Source: Symsagittifera roscoffensis (Eukaryota; Xenacoelomorpha; Acoela; Convolutidae). Taken from it: a DNA stretch of 64,000 nt. Below the pieces are notes generated by a model that saw nothing but the letters and a program-made list of their open reading frames with translations, was not told the origin of the DNA and ran no database searches. A program made the translations under genes and the position numbers. This document shows, piece after piece, positions 36,201 to 41,246 of this stretch (positions are counted from its first letter, which is position 1; each line of letters starts with the position of its first letter). The stretch is from the NCBI RefSeq assembly GCF_963678635.1, contig NC_087070.1, positions 36,891,109 through 36,955,108 of the forward strand, written 5' to 3'.

Positions 36201-38557
36201 GGGATGACTAGGTCGCAGTCTACGGCCGGATCACAGGGTTAGTTTTCATTTTGTTCAGAGAAGCTATGGTGCAGTGGCCTAGGTTTCCGCCTATCGGCTC
36301 TTTTCCAGTTCCCCTCTTTGAATTTCAATTTTGAAAAGTCTATTTAACGTTGTCATAAAGCAATGAAATTTTGCGTGGTGAACAAATCGACAATTCTGAA
36401 CAGATTTGTTCTTCATACTTTACAGCGTAACATCACGCATTTAGCCGTAATAATACGTAAAACAAACATAATACTCGGTATTTTGAAAGGGGGGACTGGA
36501 AAAGACCCCGCCTATCAGTCGAAAGGTCAAGGGTTCAAGTCTCATCATGATCCCTGCTCGTTGCTTGAGGATAAGGCAACAAATCAGCCCAAAATGCCCA
36601 AAAAATGCTTTCATGTAATTCCTAATTGTCTGAACTTAACTACTCTTCAATATTACACATTCCTCGACTAATTGGTTTGACTTGATTTCCAAAAATTGTT
36701 AGTTTGAAGTTATTTCCACAATGTCACTGGAATTATGTCTTTTAGGCAATGTCACTGGACCTCCGCCGGTGCCTCCGCGGGATTCGAACCTCAATCTGGA
36801 GTCTCAATCACAGCTTCCCCCTGCAGTACATAGAAACAATAGCACAAGTGGAGTTCCGAGGTCAGTTTTGATCATTTCAAGTTCTCATCCTTGTTTGAAG
36901 TTGTTTTAAAATTGTTTGAAAACTTTCGAGAAAATCCTGGATCCGCCTTGGTCACTAACTAAAAAAATAATTATATTTTTTGCAGCGTCCCCAACTTTTC
37001 CGCCAGTTTCCGACCGATTGGCGGGGAGACAGTTCCCAGAACAATGGCATCCAACCTACCTCAAAGAATCACCCCTAATCCCACCCTACAATCCCAACGA
37101 CCACCAAACGCAGACCCCCCTGCAAACTTCAAAAACAGTCCACTTCTCAGAAACGATTCTACAAGCAGTAATAAATCGCTACCAGGGTTATACATGCAAA
37201 GGCAACAACAAATGGCAAACGGATTTCAACATGGTCGCAACGGATCAGGAATGCCGACCCCTCCCCCGCCTATAAACGGGACTCTGAACTCCAACGGGTC
37301 AACAGGAGGGTCAATGCACTTCAATCCAGCTTCACTGATGAGATCGAACAGACCCGTCAGGTAAACTATTTCAGTTTTTGAAATCCAACTCTCAGTCAAG
37401 AAAAAAGCACCAGCACCATAACTTTAACTTTAAAGCAAGGAATCAGTATAAAGATGTTCAATCATTTTGTAAAAAAAATCAGCTATTTCCGATTATACCA
37501 TCCATATCAGTCTAGTCAGGGGCGGATTTAGGGTTCGCCCTTCCCCCCTCAGGAATCTTTTCACCTGACCGCCTATAGTGTCTACCCTTCCGTACTACTT
37601 TACATCCGGGCTGACCGACCCCAAAATTTTCTAAAGGCGCCAACTTGTAAGGGTGCTCCTAAAAAAAGCAATTTTGTGGCCAAAACTTTCCAAAAAGTAC
37701 CCAACAATGGTCTTTTTGTCCTTTTTTTCAAAATTTTGCCCTAACATAAAAATTATCTATCATTGAGCGCATAATGGGGATAAGCCAATTAATTTTTTTT
37801 TAAAATTATGCATATCTCTATGACAAGCAATAAACAAGGAATTTTTTGACAAAAAAAAACATTTGTTTTTCCATAGACTCAAGTAAAATGTCCAAAAACA
37901 TTATTTCCGGATTTTTTTGATAACAAACCAAATCAACCCAGATTTGTCGGATAATTATAGACAGCTACAAAAAATGGCTCGGACAACATTATAATTAAAA
38001 GCGGTGTCTGGCATTTTGCTTAAGAAGAGCTCTGCCTGCAAAAAAATTCAATTTAGTGGAAATTTCGATTTTGTCATTAATTTTTAACTTTCAATTTGAT
38101 GAAACACTGTCTAAGTTAGTAGACGAAGCATAGTTTTTTAAAATTTCTGTAGACAGGGGCTTGTTTGTTTGAAAGTACGGAGATCTCTAATCACGCAAAC
38201 TGTCCACCCTTTGGTACAATTTTACAACATACATTTTTGATCGGCCATCCATGAAGCTTTTTAAAGACGCCTTGGATGCCAATCTACGCCAAAATTCAGA
38301 AGCATGCGCTGGAAAAACGCATTTTTAATCAAAACTTTCCAAAAAATTACATAAAAACTTTGTCGACCGAAAAAAAACAACATAGCCAAAAACTGAAATC
38401 TATTTTTCAAATGTTTCAGAAATAATTTTACACAATTTGAAATTTTGTTTTTAGTTTCGCAGTTCCAACTGTTGATCAGTCGCAGATATTTGTACCAAAC
38501 TACAACGCCAACCAACAACACTCTCTTTTTCCACAGGGTAACCAATCCAACGCTTAA
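63..38557 (+). CDS. Dscam: DSCAM-family cell adhesion receptor, 32 exons, 5' incomplete
   Basis: This is a single-pass neuronal Ig/FN3 receptor that, in known family members, binds itself homophilically and guides neurite self-avoidance and targeting. Seen: exons at 63-258, 772-921, 5104-5274, 6303-6578, 6787-7062, 7712-8029, 8605-8707, 9107-9270, 10189-10336, 12886-13145, 13503-13736, 14046-14248, 14626-14722, 16561-16701, 17288-17494, 18229-18299, 19315-19714, 22394-22549, 23164-23300, 24581-24746, 25191-25314, 25588-25763, 30533-30877, 31383-31504, 33007-33211, 33676-33843, 34076-34423, 35106-35735, 35983-36237, 36746-36860, 36986-37360 and 38455-38557. All introns are GT-AG and all phases match; the sum is 2,279 codons plus stop. 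Domain order (9 Ig, 4 FN3, Ig, 2 FN3, TM, tail) is diagnostic of DSCAM. Most junctions are phase 1 at domain edges, as in other DSCAM genes. The signal peptide and the start of Ig1 lie upstream. The short introns not listed separately look like plain AT-rich sequence. Confidence 0.93.
361..735 (+). mobile_element. Degenerate hAT-type MITE, family CAGnGGCGGAT
   Basis: It lies in intron 1. It shares with the complete copies the order GGGnTTCGA, CCAAAG, GGCCGACC, GGCACCTTCGGCGCC, GGGAGAnCTCGG and GCTCGACC, but both ends are worn and no target duplication remains. Confidence 0.6.
772..921 (+). CDS. Dscam: Dscam exon 2: first half of Ig2
   Basis: The acceptor AG is at 770-771 and the donor GTAAGT at 922; phase 1 in and out. 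It encodes the A to C strands of Ig2 with the core Trp (TIQWLQK). The B-strand position that is Cys in other DSCAM Ig2 domains (VFKC in human) reads RIPF here, so the usual disulfide cannot form. Confidence 0.85.
2805..4740. repeat. Diverged direct repeat pair flanking antisense coding-like DNA
   Basis: 2805-2960 and 4545-4740 share ATGTACAA, AAACTAAGATAAGA, AAATATGTTG, GAACAGT, GATCGACCACTGGTC-like and TTGATnT blocks in the same order, about 1.75 kb apart. They could be worn LTRs or a local duplication. Confidence 0.45.
3223..4450 (-). pseudogene. Unidentified coding-like stretch inside Dscam intron 2
   Basis: Three minus-strand open segments (4450-4268, 4218-4003, 3411-3223) and stretches between them read as protein-like, rich in Ser, Thr, Pro, Lys and acidic residues (for example YDPRAKSWKPHYEAEDGYVD and NEPVLKKNDPNF), unlike the AT-rich intron around them. 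Frames are broken by stops. I do not recognise the family. It may be a nested antisense gene with introns, a retroposed piece or a retroelement remnant. Confidence 0.35.
5104..5274 (+). CDS. Dscam: Dscam exon 3: second half of Ig2
   Basis: The acceptor is TTCAG before 5104 and the donor GTAAGT at 5275; phase 1 in and out. It encodes the E to G strands with the F-strand motif EDALSWYKC. It follows a 4.2 kb intron. Confidence 0.88.
5735..5902 (+). mobile_element. One arm of the TTCCGACTTTCG terminal-hairpin family
   Basis: It begins ATTCCGACTTTCGAAGAAAGTGCGGAAT, whose ACTTTCG/GAAAGT halves pair as a hairpin, and runs to TTCACCTGTGATCA. The same order is found at 27,561 and, inverted, at 29,904. 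A hAT-type MITE interrupts it at 5,903. Confidence 0.6.
5903..6240 (-). mobile_element. hAT-type MITE, 3' truncated copy
   Basis: It starts CAGGGGCGGATCTAAG, then AGGTAGACCAAATTGATTTTC, GAGCTCTCCCAAAGCAC and CGGCGCGC, the same order as the complete copy at 34,564. The far end and the second target duplication are missing. Confidence 0.65.
6303..6578 (+). CDS. Dscam: Dscam exon 4: Ig3
   Basis: One exon covers the whole of Ig3, with both Cys (RLICATHG and LKCEASN) and core Trp (FQWSQ). The acceptor at 6301-6302 (TTGATTTAG) was chosen because it gives the required phase 1 start; nearby AGs do not. The donor is GTGAGA at 6579. Confidence 0.85.
6787..7062 (+). CDS. Dscam: Dscam exon 5: Ig4
   Basis: A complete Ig4 in one exon: INCSYSG, LTWFRNG and GSYQCQIF give both Cys and the Trp. 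The acceptor is TTTTTTTAG and the donor GTGAAC; phase 1 in and out. Confidence 0.9.
7118..7141. repeat. Poly(C) tract, 24 bases
   Basis: A pure C run in intron 5, followed by CTCAGTGGCGTATTG, which resembles a hAT MITE end. G runs of the same kind occur at 10,561 and 23,880. Lengths of such tracts are unreliable in assemblies. Confidence 0.9.
7712..8029 (+). CDS. Dscam: Dscam exon 6: Ig5
   Basis: A complete Ig5 in one exon: LECQAYGNPSP, FEWYHN and DSGVYTCKAAN. The opening ASIISSFGEKV matches the start of Ig5 in vertebrate DSCAM (KIISAFSEKV). The donor is GTAGTT at 8030. Confidence 0.92.
8605..8707 (+). CDS. Dscam: Dscam exon 7: first half of Ig6
   Basis: The acceptor is CTTTTAG and the donor GTAAGA at 8708. 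The exon ends in phase 2 inside the core Trp codon of Ig6, a split shared with the next exon. The B-strand Cys is in RLPCYVAGHP. Confidence 0.92.
9107..9270 (+). CDS. Dscam: Dscam exon 8: second half of Ig6
   Basis: The first base completes the Trp codon started in exon 7. It contains NGTLAIRD and EDAGLYKCEAKG, the E and F strands. The donor is GTCAGT at 9271, directly followed by the intronic 21-bp minisatellite. Confidence 0.93.
9285..9575. repeat. 21-bp minisatellite with TCAAGGTCA in most units
   Basis: Units of the form CTCAAGGTCACATTTATGCTA run head to tail just after exon 8. Nine exact TCAAGGTCA sites are present. Because 21 is a multiple of 3, both strands show long spurious open frames of heptapeptide repeats; these are not genes. 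Confidence 0.93.
10189..10336 (+). CDS. Dscam: Dscam exon 9: first half of Ig7
   Basis: The acceptor is TTTGCAG. It encodes VPFQME, VVCAVSRGD and INWFKDGKQ. The donor GTGAGT at 10337 leaves TA, which joins C of the next exon to give Tyr. Using the GTAG two bases upstream would change the frame, so it is rejected. Confidence 0.88.
10337..12885. other. Dscam intron 9 (2.5 kb)
   Basis: It holds a G tract at 10,561-10,576 and a copy of the CCATTT-hairpin repeat family at 12,025-12,678. The rest (10,580-12,020) is AT-rich with no recognisable feature, and no alternative Ig7 exon was seen. Confidence 0.6.
12025..12678 (+). mobile_element. CCATTT-hairpin repeat family, copy A
   Basis: It starts TTGTTCCGACCATTTAAAA, contains GATATATCATACT and CCGTGATTCGAACG, and ends TTAACCGGCTATTCTTGTT. 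Further copies are at 19,760 (inverted), 20,713, 21,337, 21,890 and 32,272. No open frame; non-autonomous. Confidence 0.75.
12886..13145 (+). CDS. Dscam: Dscam exon 10: end of Ig7 and start of Ig8
   Basis: The acceptor is TTTTCAG. It carries the Ig7 F strand (GNYTCVASN), a linker with VPPYF, and the B-strand Cys of Ig8 (EIPCAVWGTP) with its core Trp (VTWEF). It ends in phase 1 at donor GTAGGT. Confidence 0.92.
13503..13736 (+). CDS. Dscam: Dscam exon 11: rest of Ig8
   Basis: It encodes NGSLMVRNV and NLLCRASNGIG. The usual D-x-G-x-Y-x-C signature has drifted to MPRNLLC, but the disulfide Cys is kept. Phase 1 in and out; the donor is GTTAGC. Confidence 0.88.
14046..14248 (+). CDS. Dscam: Dscam exon 12: first part of Ig9
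   Basis: It starts with VPPFFSKPS and carries ELSCFALGNKP and DWWRNGE. The donor GTAACA at 14249 gives a phase 0 end, at the same place where vertebrate DSCAM has STLQI. Confidence 0.9.
14626..14722 (+). CDS. Dscam: Dscam exon 13: end of Ig9
   Basis: A 97-base exon with EDSANYTCVASNAYG, a textbook Ig F strand. Phase 0 start and phase 1 end; the acceptor is TGTTTTAG and the donor GTTGGT. Confidence 0.92.
14723..16560. other. Dscam intron 13 (1.8 kb)
   Basis: AT-rich. A plus-strand open stretch at 15,540-15,824 has somewhat protein-like composition (MGIPCISDFFALDKE), but I recognise no family. At 15,950-16,030 there is a tRNA-like segment with a GGTTCGGTTCC B-box, possibly the head of a SINE. 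Confidence 0.4.
15945..16030 (+). repeat. tRNA-like SINE head (weak)
   Basis: TTAAGCGGCCAAGGCGCAGATGCAAGG followed by TCAAGGGTTCGGTTCCTG resembles a Leu-type tRNA D-arm and T-arm. No complete cloverleaf can be drawn by eye and the repeat body is not defined. Confidence 0.3.
16561..16701 (+). CDS. Dscam: Dscam exon 14: first half of FN3-1
   Basis: It opens with LPDAPSDARV and the FN3 core Trp (LEWNLGFNGNSPL), close to the WTMGFDGNSPI of vertebrate DSCAM FN3-1. Phase 1 in and out. Confidence 0.93.
17288..17494 (+). CDS. Dscam: Dscam exon 15: second half of FN3-1
   Basis: It contains a short poly-Asn tract (five AAC codons), then RLTNLHPAQHYRVQ and NSLGSS, the FN3 E to G strands. The donor is GTTAGT at 17495. 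Confidence 0.88.
18229..18299 (+). CDS. Dscam: Dscam exon 16: start of FN3-2
   Basis: A 71-base exon with APKGPPLNL and the core Trp in SILISWK. It ends in phase 0 at donor GTAAAG. It is too short to stand out as an open frame, but phase and homology both require it. Confidence 0.88.
18300..19314. other. Dscam intron 16 (1.0 kb)
   Basis: It contains the deleted MITE at its start; the remaining 730 bases are AT-rich without recognisable signals. Confidence 0.6.
18361..18581 (+). mobile_element. hAT-type MITE, internally deleted copy in intron 16
   Basis: The left end GCTGATTTAAGGG is worn; CCCAAAGGGTTTTCCCTTTGG and the right end AATCCTAGAACCGCCCCTG match the family. The middle with the GGCGCC palindrome is missing. 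Confidence 0.65.
19315..19714 (+). CDS. Dscam: Dscam exon 17: rest of FN3-2 and start of FN3-3
   Basis: Phase 0 start (QPAKNKRNGVI matches KAPKKHLQNGII of vertebrate DSCAM). It holds LTNLSLFTTYDLKIRA, the linker GVPDEAPRNLEV and the first strands of FN3-3 up to LLGYKVKYFKNE. The donor is GTCAGT. Confidence 0.93.
19760..20302 (-). mobile_element. CCATTT-hairpin repeat family, copy B (inverted)
   Basis: It runs from AACAAGGATAGCCGGTTACTGTGCA to TCAATGGCCGGAACAA, the reverse complement of copy A's ends, with GATATATCACTCAAC and AATAATTnnTGAC blocks in the expected order. Confidence 0.72.
20653..22320 (+). mobile_element. Head-to-tail cluster of CCATTT-hairpin repeats (copies C-F)
   Basis: In intron 17, four copies in the same direction: a truncated start at 20,653-20,712, full copies at 20,713-21,338 and 21,337-21,865 that meet end to start at TTCTTGTTGTTCCGACC, and one lacking both ends from about 21,890. 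Each full copy ends ACCGGCTATnCTTGTT. Tail-to-head joining points to a precise mechanism of insertion or rolling amplification. Confidence 0.72.
22394..22549 (+). CDS. Dscam: Dscam exon 18: rest of FN3-3
   Basis: It encodes VDPYSNYTIAVCGYTHAGDG, the F strand and FG loop of FN3-3. Phase 1 in and out; the acceptor is TTTTTTTCCAG and the donor GTAAGC. Confidence 0.92.
23164..23300 (+). CDS. Dscam: Dscam exon 19: first half of FN3-4
   Basis: It contains VMVSWLPPLYHRGVLKAY, nearly the same as the VSWLPPLKLNGIIRKY of vertebrate DSCAM. It ends in phase 0 at donor GTGAGT. Confidence 0.94.
23780..24440. mobile_element. Older hAT-type MITE split by the younger copy
   Basis: Left of the young element: GGGCGGATTTTCAAAAAATT, then TTTTGTCGACCTTTTTCAAAGTCGA; right of it: TCAAATTGATTGTCCAAGCTC, then GCGCCGCAGGCAA and AGGCTAAAAAGCG. 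Joined in order these are the interior of the same family in the opposite orientation, so the young copy landed inside an old one. Confidence 0.7.
23866..24283 (+). mobile_element. hAT-type MITE, complete, 8-bp target duplication ATCAAATT
   Basis: The ends CAGTGGCGGATTTAGG and CCTAGATCCGCCCCTG are inverted repeats; ATCAAATT flanks both sides (23,858-23,865 and 24,284-24,291). 418 bases, no open frame. 8-bp duplication and CAG...CTG ends are typical of hAT transposons. The middle has the perfect palindrome GGCGCCTTCGGCGCC. Confidence 0.9.
24581..24746 (+). CDS. Dscam: Dscam exon 20: second half of FN3-4
   Basis: Phase 0 start. It carries ETYSAWVVAVNKAGEGDSS, matching QYSVWVVAVTSAGRGNSS of vertebrate DSCAM. 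The donor is GTTTGC at 24747. Confidence 0.93.
25191..25314 (+). CDS. Dscam: Dscam exon 21: first half of Ig10
   Basis: VPPQIYSFS, then LDCLFVGSPTPSLTWYRNG. The donor GTACGC at 25315 is weak but gives the phase 2 end that the next exon needs; the alternative GTCGAG nine bases earlier does not fit. Confidence 0.88.
25588..25763 (+). CDS. Dscam: Dscam exon 22: second half of Ig10
   Basis: One base completes the split Glu codon. It contains NNSLLISSAEERDSGKYTC, the E and F strands of Ig10, which sits between FN3-4 and FN3-5 only in the DSCAM family. The donor is GTAAGT. Confidence 0.93.
26594..26941. mobile_element. Small inverted-repeat element
   Basis: CTCATGCGCGGAGGACCAAA at 26,594 is mirrored by TTCGGTCCTTCGCGTATGAG ending at 26,941; 28-base arms with about five mismatches and 290 bases between them. 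A minus-strand open frame at 26,598-26,266 overlaps the left arm and is of unknown meaning. Confidence 0.6.
27064..27545 (-). pseudogene. Unidentified minus-strand coding-like frames, F-box-like at best
   Basis: Two overlapping minus-strand frames (27,545-27,258 and 27,276-27,064) read as ordinary protein. The second contains FLPPLYQKIKNNLLREID and FKIKRIWAASEK, which has the loose L-P...L...I..W pattern of an F-box, but too few positions match to claim it. It ends next to the long-TIR transposon and may be a damaged gene copy or transposon cargo. Confidence 0.25.
27561..29904. mobile_element. 2.34 kb element with ~530-bp terminal inverted repeats
   Basis: The left arm 27,561-28,090 and right arm 29,369-29,904 are inverted copies, starting TTGTTCCGACTTTCGATACG and ending GAGCAGTCTTGTT. 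Only scattered differences are visible. The 1.28 kb between shows no transposase frame. The terminal 30 bases fold into a hairpin (ACTTTCG-ATA-CGAAAGT). I could not identify a target duplication. Confidence 0.85.
29940..30393 (-). mobile_element. Related arm of the long-TIR family, interrupted
   Basis: It ends CCGCCACTTTCTTTGAAAGTCGGAACAA and contains ATGATCACAGGTGAAAT, as in the right arm of the neighbouring element, but is more diverged and carries an insertion at 30,106-30,234. Confidence 0.65.
30106..30234. mobile_element. 129-bp MITE nested in a transposon arm
   Basis: The ends AACCAACCAAAGTATGAGTC and GATACTTCGGCTGGTT, followed inward by AACCGAAATT/AATTTCGG, are imperfect inverted repeats of about 30 bases. 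It splits the arm between TTTTGAGAGC and the ATTTnAnTnTGAGCTC block. Confidence 0.55.
30533..30877 (+). CDS. Dscam: Dscam exon 23: FN3-5
   Basis: One exon covers all of FN3-5: APPKTPQTTV, LELRWSQ and IEGLECGKTYEAFVTSENA, matching LENLKCGTWYKFTLTAQN of vertebrate DSCAM. It follows the largest intron (4.8 kb). Confidence 0.92.
31383..31504 (+). CDS. Dscam: Dscam exon 24: first half of FN3-6
   Basis: It encodes TPLNPDLKSLVEEIS and NGCFLNNVIIQVH, which align with GGCPITSFTLEYR. The core Trp of the FN3 fold is missing, as it is in this domain of vertebrate DSCAM. Phase 0 end at GTTAGT. Confidence 0.87.
32272..32940 (+). mobile_element. CCATTT-hairpin repeat family, copy G (in intron 24)
   Basis: TGTTCCGACCATTTAAAATGGGAAGGAA starts the copy and GTGATATATCACATT lies inside. 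A second partial copy begins at 32,520 (CTTCCACGCAAAATTAG) and reaches TTGCACAGCAATCTG. The rest of intron 24 (31,505-32,270) shows nothing. Confidence 0.7.
33007..33211 (+). CDS. Dscam: Dscam exon 25: second half of FN3-6
   Basis: Phase 0 start after TATCAG. It contains LVELEPATYYDLKLIANNSAG, aligned with [21 protein letters not shown] of vertebrate DSCAM. The donor is GTAGGT. Confidence 0.92.
33676..33843 (+). CDS. Dscam: Dscam exon 26: juxtamembrane and transmembrane segment
   Basis: After a short extracellular stem (DQFLPEGASQ) comes one hydrophobic helix (LVGIFGGVGLGAVLFLCLIL, then LCIL) followed by the stop-transfer KGIKNQRKQ. The donor GTGAGA at 33844 leaves phase 1. Confidence 0.93.
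34076..34423 (+). CDS. Dscam: Dscam exon 27: start of cytoplasmic tail
   Basis: It encodes RYHGGYDTRKRSK and a Ser/Asn-rich stretch (GNANGRANKSGSKNS). I see no enzymatic domain. Phase 1 in and out; the donor is GTAAGT at 34424. Confidence 0.85.
34564..34990 (-). mobile_element. hAT-type MITE, complete, 8-bp target duplication CTGCAAAT
   Basis: It lies in intron 27. CAGAGGCGGATCTAGG at the left and TTAATCCGCTACTG at the right are the ends; CTGCAAAT flanks both (34,556-34,563 and 34,991-34,998). 427 bases. Confidence 0.88.
35106..35735 (+). CDS. Dscam: Dscam exon 28: cytoplasmic tail, largest exon
   Basis: A 630-base exon, low-complexity and probably disordered. Landmarks: PLPEPANPM, a run of five GPN triplets coded by a 9-bp DNA repeat, an acidic patch (GDDSGIDEDEGQSPEPD) and Gly/Ser/Asn-rich sequence. 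The donor GTAAGT at 35736 interrupts a Trp codon completed by exon 29. Confidence 0.87.
35983..36237 (+). CDS. Dscam: Dscam exon 29: cytoplasmic tail
   Basis: Met/Pro/Ser-rich (MMPMPPPTHIPLGGG, QSRLSFPVPHSPGG). RLSF and RSQS are possible basophilic kinase sites. Phase 1 in and out; the acceptor is CTTGCAG and the donor GTTAGT. Confidence 0.85.
36268..36560 (+). repeat. tRNA-like A-box and B-box segments in intron 29 (weak)
   Basis: TGGTGCAGTGGCCTAGG at 36,269 looks like a tRNA A-box, and GTCAAGGGTTCAAGTCTC at 36,525 like a T-arm, but they are about 250 bases apart, too far for one tRNA. Possibly parts of SINEs. Confidence 0.3.
36746..36860 (+). CDS. Dscam: Dscam exon 30: cytoplasmic tail with SH3 ligand
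   Basis: It contains GPPPVPPRDSN, a class II SH3-binding motif (PxxPxR). That would fit adaptor coupling of the Dock/Nck type known for fly Dscam, but the partner here is an inference. Ends in phase 2. Confidence 0.85.
36986..37360 (+). CDS. Dscam: Dscam exon 31: cytoplasmic tail
   Basis: Asn/Ser/Pro-rich, with PTPPPPINGT as a second proline patch. It starts and ends in phase 2 with AG|T/C Ser codons across both junctions. Confidence 0.85.
37517..38400 (+). mobile_element. Two worn hAT-type MITE copies in intron 31
   Basis: CAGGGGCGGATTTAGGG at 37,517 runs to about 37,745 with GGCTGACCGACCCnAAAA and GGCGCCAA. A second, more worn copy starts CAGGGGCTTG at 38,155 and has CCCTTTGGTAC, GATCGGCCATCC and CGCCTTGGATGCCAAT. 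Both lack right ends. Confidence 0.6.
38455..38557 (+). CDS. Dscam: Dscam exon 32: C-terminus and stop
   Basis: The last coding exon ends NQSNA then TAA at 38555-38557. This is not a class I or II PDZ ligand, unlike the TLV end of human DSCAM. No good donor before the stop restores a longer frame. Confidence 0.82.
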
Positions 38558-38694
38558 ATGGAGAAATGTAAACACATAGAAAAATACTGATGACAGTAAT
38601 CTATTTGCACTAATTTTTGTGATGTCATTGTTGCTTAATGTTTCCTTATTCTGGTATATTATTGATTTAATACATCATTTTACTCAATATAATG

Positions 38695-38700
38695 AATAAA
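38695..38700 (+). terminator. Dscam poly(A) signal AATAAA
   Basis: A canonical AATAAA lies 138 bases after the stop codon with a T/GT-rich stretch after it (TGTACAAACTCG, then TTTTCTTAGTG). It is the natural 3' end of the Dscam transcript. Confidence 0.65.
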
Positions 38701-40007
38701 TGTACAAACTCGATATTTTCTTAGTGCAGCCGGGTAAAAAATGTCAATTCGAAAGACCTAATTGGAAAAAAACTATCGACCGAATTGAAAAATACTGTAT
38801 AGAATTACTGATTATATAAAACATTTTGATCGGTATCAGTGGTTGCTTATGGAAAATGAAAGGCATTGAAACTCTTAGCTGAAAAAAAAACACACATTTT
38901 AAAACATTTTTTGGTTACCTTGGTCAGAAAAACGCAACCATTTTAATCAATTCTTCTGAACTCGGATAGAGTTTTTAGAATTTGTTTCGTTAATTTTGGT
39001 CATAATCTAAAAAACTTAATTATGAGACCATGCTGATTTTTTTTGAAGACTTTCAATAAATTGGTAATTTTTTGATGTTTTTTTCTGTCTAAGCATCATT
39101 CTTTGAAACCATTTGTTTACATTTTGATTCTTTTAAGGGTTTATTAAACTGATCCTGAATGTTAATTGTTTTCGAACAAGCTGCTGAGCTTAAGTCAATC
39201 GCCCGAAACAATTTCGAAAAAAAGCTTGAACTGACCGAGAAAGCCCAAAATAAAATTTTATAAAATGTGAGACTGAAAGTATAATGATATAATGAAAGAA
39301 ACTGAAACAAATGCAATAACGTTTTTGGCAGCATTGCAAAACTCTGCGGCTTTACAACAAAAAGCAACAAATGTAGAAAAAATGGCTACAAAAGATACCT
39401 CACAACGTTCTCGCTAAACAAAAAAGTAATATCAAATTATCCCATGTACGGAAAAAAACCTAAAAACACGTACTATAACATTTAAAGCAGATGTTTTATT
39501 GCATTTGCACAAATTTAAATTGAGTTTTTTGTTCTAAATTTGTATTGAACTAGCACAAATAATTTTAAAATGAGAAATTCTGCATTGAATGAGTAAATAC
39601 TAAAGTCCAGGAAGAGTCTTAAATCAATTTTTTACTGAAAAAAAACCTCGCAACAAAATGGCCTGTTTTTATATCTTCTTGGCGTCTATGAATTTCAACA
39701 TAAGCGTATGACAAAACTATAACAAACTGGCTCTGAAGTAGATAAAGATCCTATGAATGCTCGAAAACTGCAACCGTAAGTTCTTATTTTTGTAAGTTAG
39801 TTGAAGATAACCAGAAGCTCAATGCTGAAAGATCGGAACTTTTCTAGTTGTGCAATCGAAGCACACAAGCTAAAACCAAACCATTTAACAACCAGCACGG
39901 GCTAAAAAAATCAAAAGTTGAATGATAGTATTCATTAAGAGAAAAATTGAAAACAATTTGTTTCTAGTGAGAAAATTCAAAAATTTTTAATCGGGCGCAA
40001 ATTCGCT
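38701..40007. other. Intergenic, no recognisable gene
   Basis: AT-rich sequence downstream of Dscam. Short open frames on both strands look like chance. It may include worn retroelement DNA continuous with the next segment. Confidence 0.5.
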
Positions 40008-40274
40008 TTGCAAACTAATCAAAAATCTGTGCAACACCGCATTGCTCCAGACGCACAAGTATCCAAAACAGCATCAGCCAGAGTAACCAGTTGGGCTATA
40101 AAGCAGATGGAAATTGTTTATAAATTGATCTATGTTCCAGGAGAGCAAAAATCTGTCATTTTATACCTTAATCGAGTAACGGCTGTTTTAAATCCTAAGA
40201 GATTATTTTGTTTATTTTTTCTAATTAACCAAATAATTACAAGGGCAATTCGTGTTGTAGGCAATTCTCCGTAA
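40008..40274 (+). pseudogene. Ty3/Gypsy-like pol fragment, RNase H/connection region
   Basis: The frame contains SKTASARVTSWAIKQMEI and YKLIYVPGEQ, the pattern (S-R-x-x-x-W-A-x-K...Y...Y-x-P-G-E) seen where RNase H joins the integrase in Ty3/Gypsy elements. The usual A-D-x-L-S-R that follows has decayed to ILYLNR. No flanking domain in frame; a dead fragment. Confidence 0.6.
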
Positions 40275-41246
40275 GGAACTTTTTTAATGGGATCTTATCA
40301 AAAAAGATCAAAAACCGACAAAAATTTTGATCATGGAAATTAGAAACTGGTAAAGCTGTTTATTTTAAACAAAATTTTTAACAAAGTCAAATAAAGTTAC
40401 ATTTAATTTCAACAAAATTTTAAGCAAAATCAAACAAAATTAACATTTTATAAAAAATTGATTATAAGGTCGTCATTTTATCGTATTTGAAAAAGTGAAC
40501 ATCAAGAAAGTGAAACTATTTTGACTAAGAAGTTTTAGAAAAATAATCTACGCCGTTCATGTACATAAGTTTATCTGCAGAAATAATTTTTCGCGCCGTC
40601 ATGGTCTTAAATCAAGTTAACAAATGATTCATCGACTGAAAGAAAAGGTCAGAATAACTACTACCACACACACTAATTAATGATACAGCTGGTAAATTGT
40701 TTAAATTTGAACTTGCGAACTGTAGGCGTAAAGTTGCTTAAAAATACATCGTTGTGTAACAGTAAATTTCTCAGAACATCACTCGCAATCAATAAAAAGC
40801 GCATAAATGTAAACGGCAACTGTCTGTCCTTTAACAGTGAGATTTAAATTAGAACTCTCAGCCGAAACTTGAGTAGATGAAATATACGAATTTGTATCAT
40901 CTACAGTAGCTGAAAAATAAATATTTGAGTTGATGTTTGTGGTGGTCCTTCTATTATCAGTTGGAGCTCAACCAACTGTCGAAATGTGTCAACTAAAATA
41001 ATTCTTCTTGGTAGTCAGCAATCATATCCATGAAGACGATGCTAAAAATTGCGAATGCATTTTAGGTTTAAAAATTAGCACACACCGGGAACAATTGGAC
41101 GAATTATTTTTATATTCTCTTATGACATATCTCAATTTTGTGCAAATGACTAAAACACAGAATAGCTTTGCGGCAAATTATCCCTTTTATCAATCTGCAC
41201 TTCAATCTTGATAATTTTCCAGATAAGTTATATTGGTGTCAGGACT

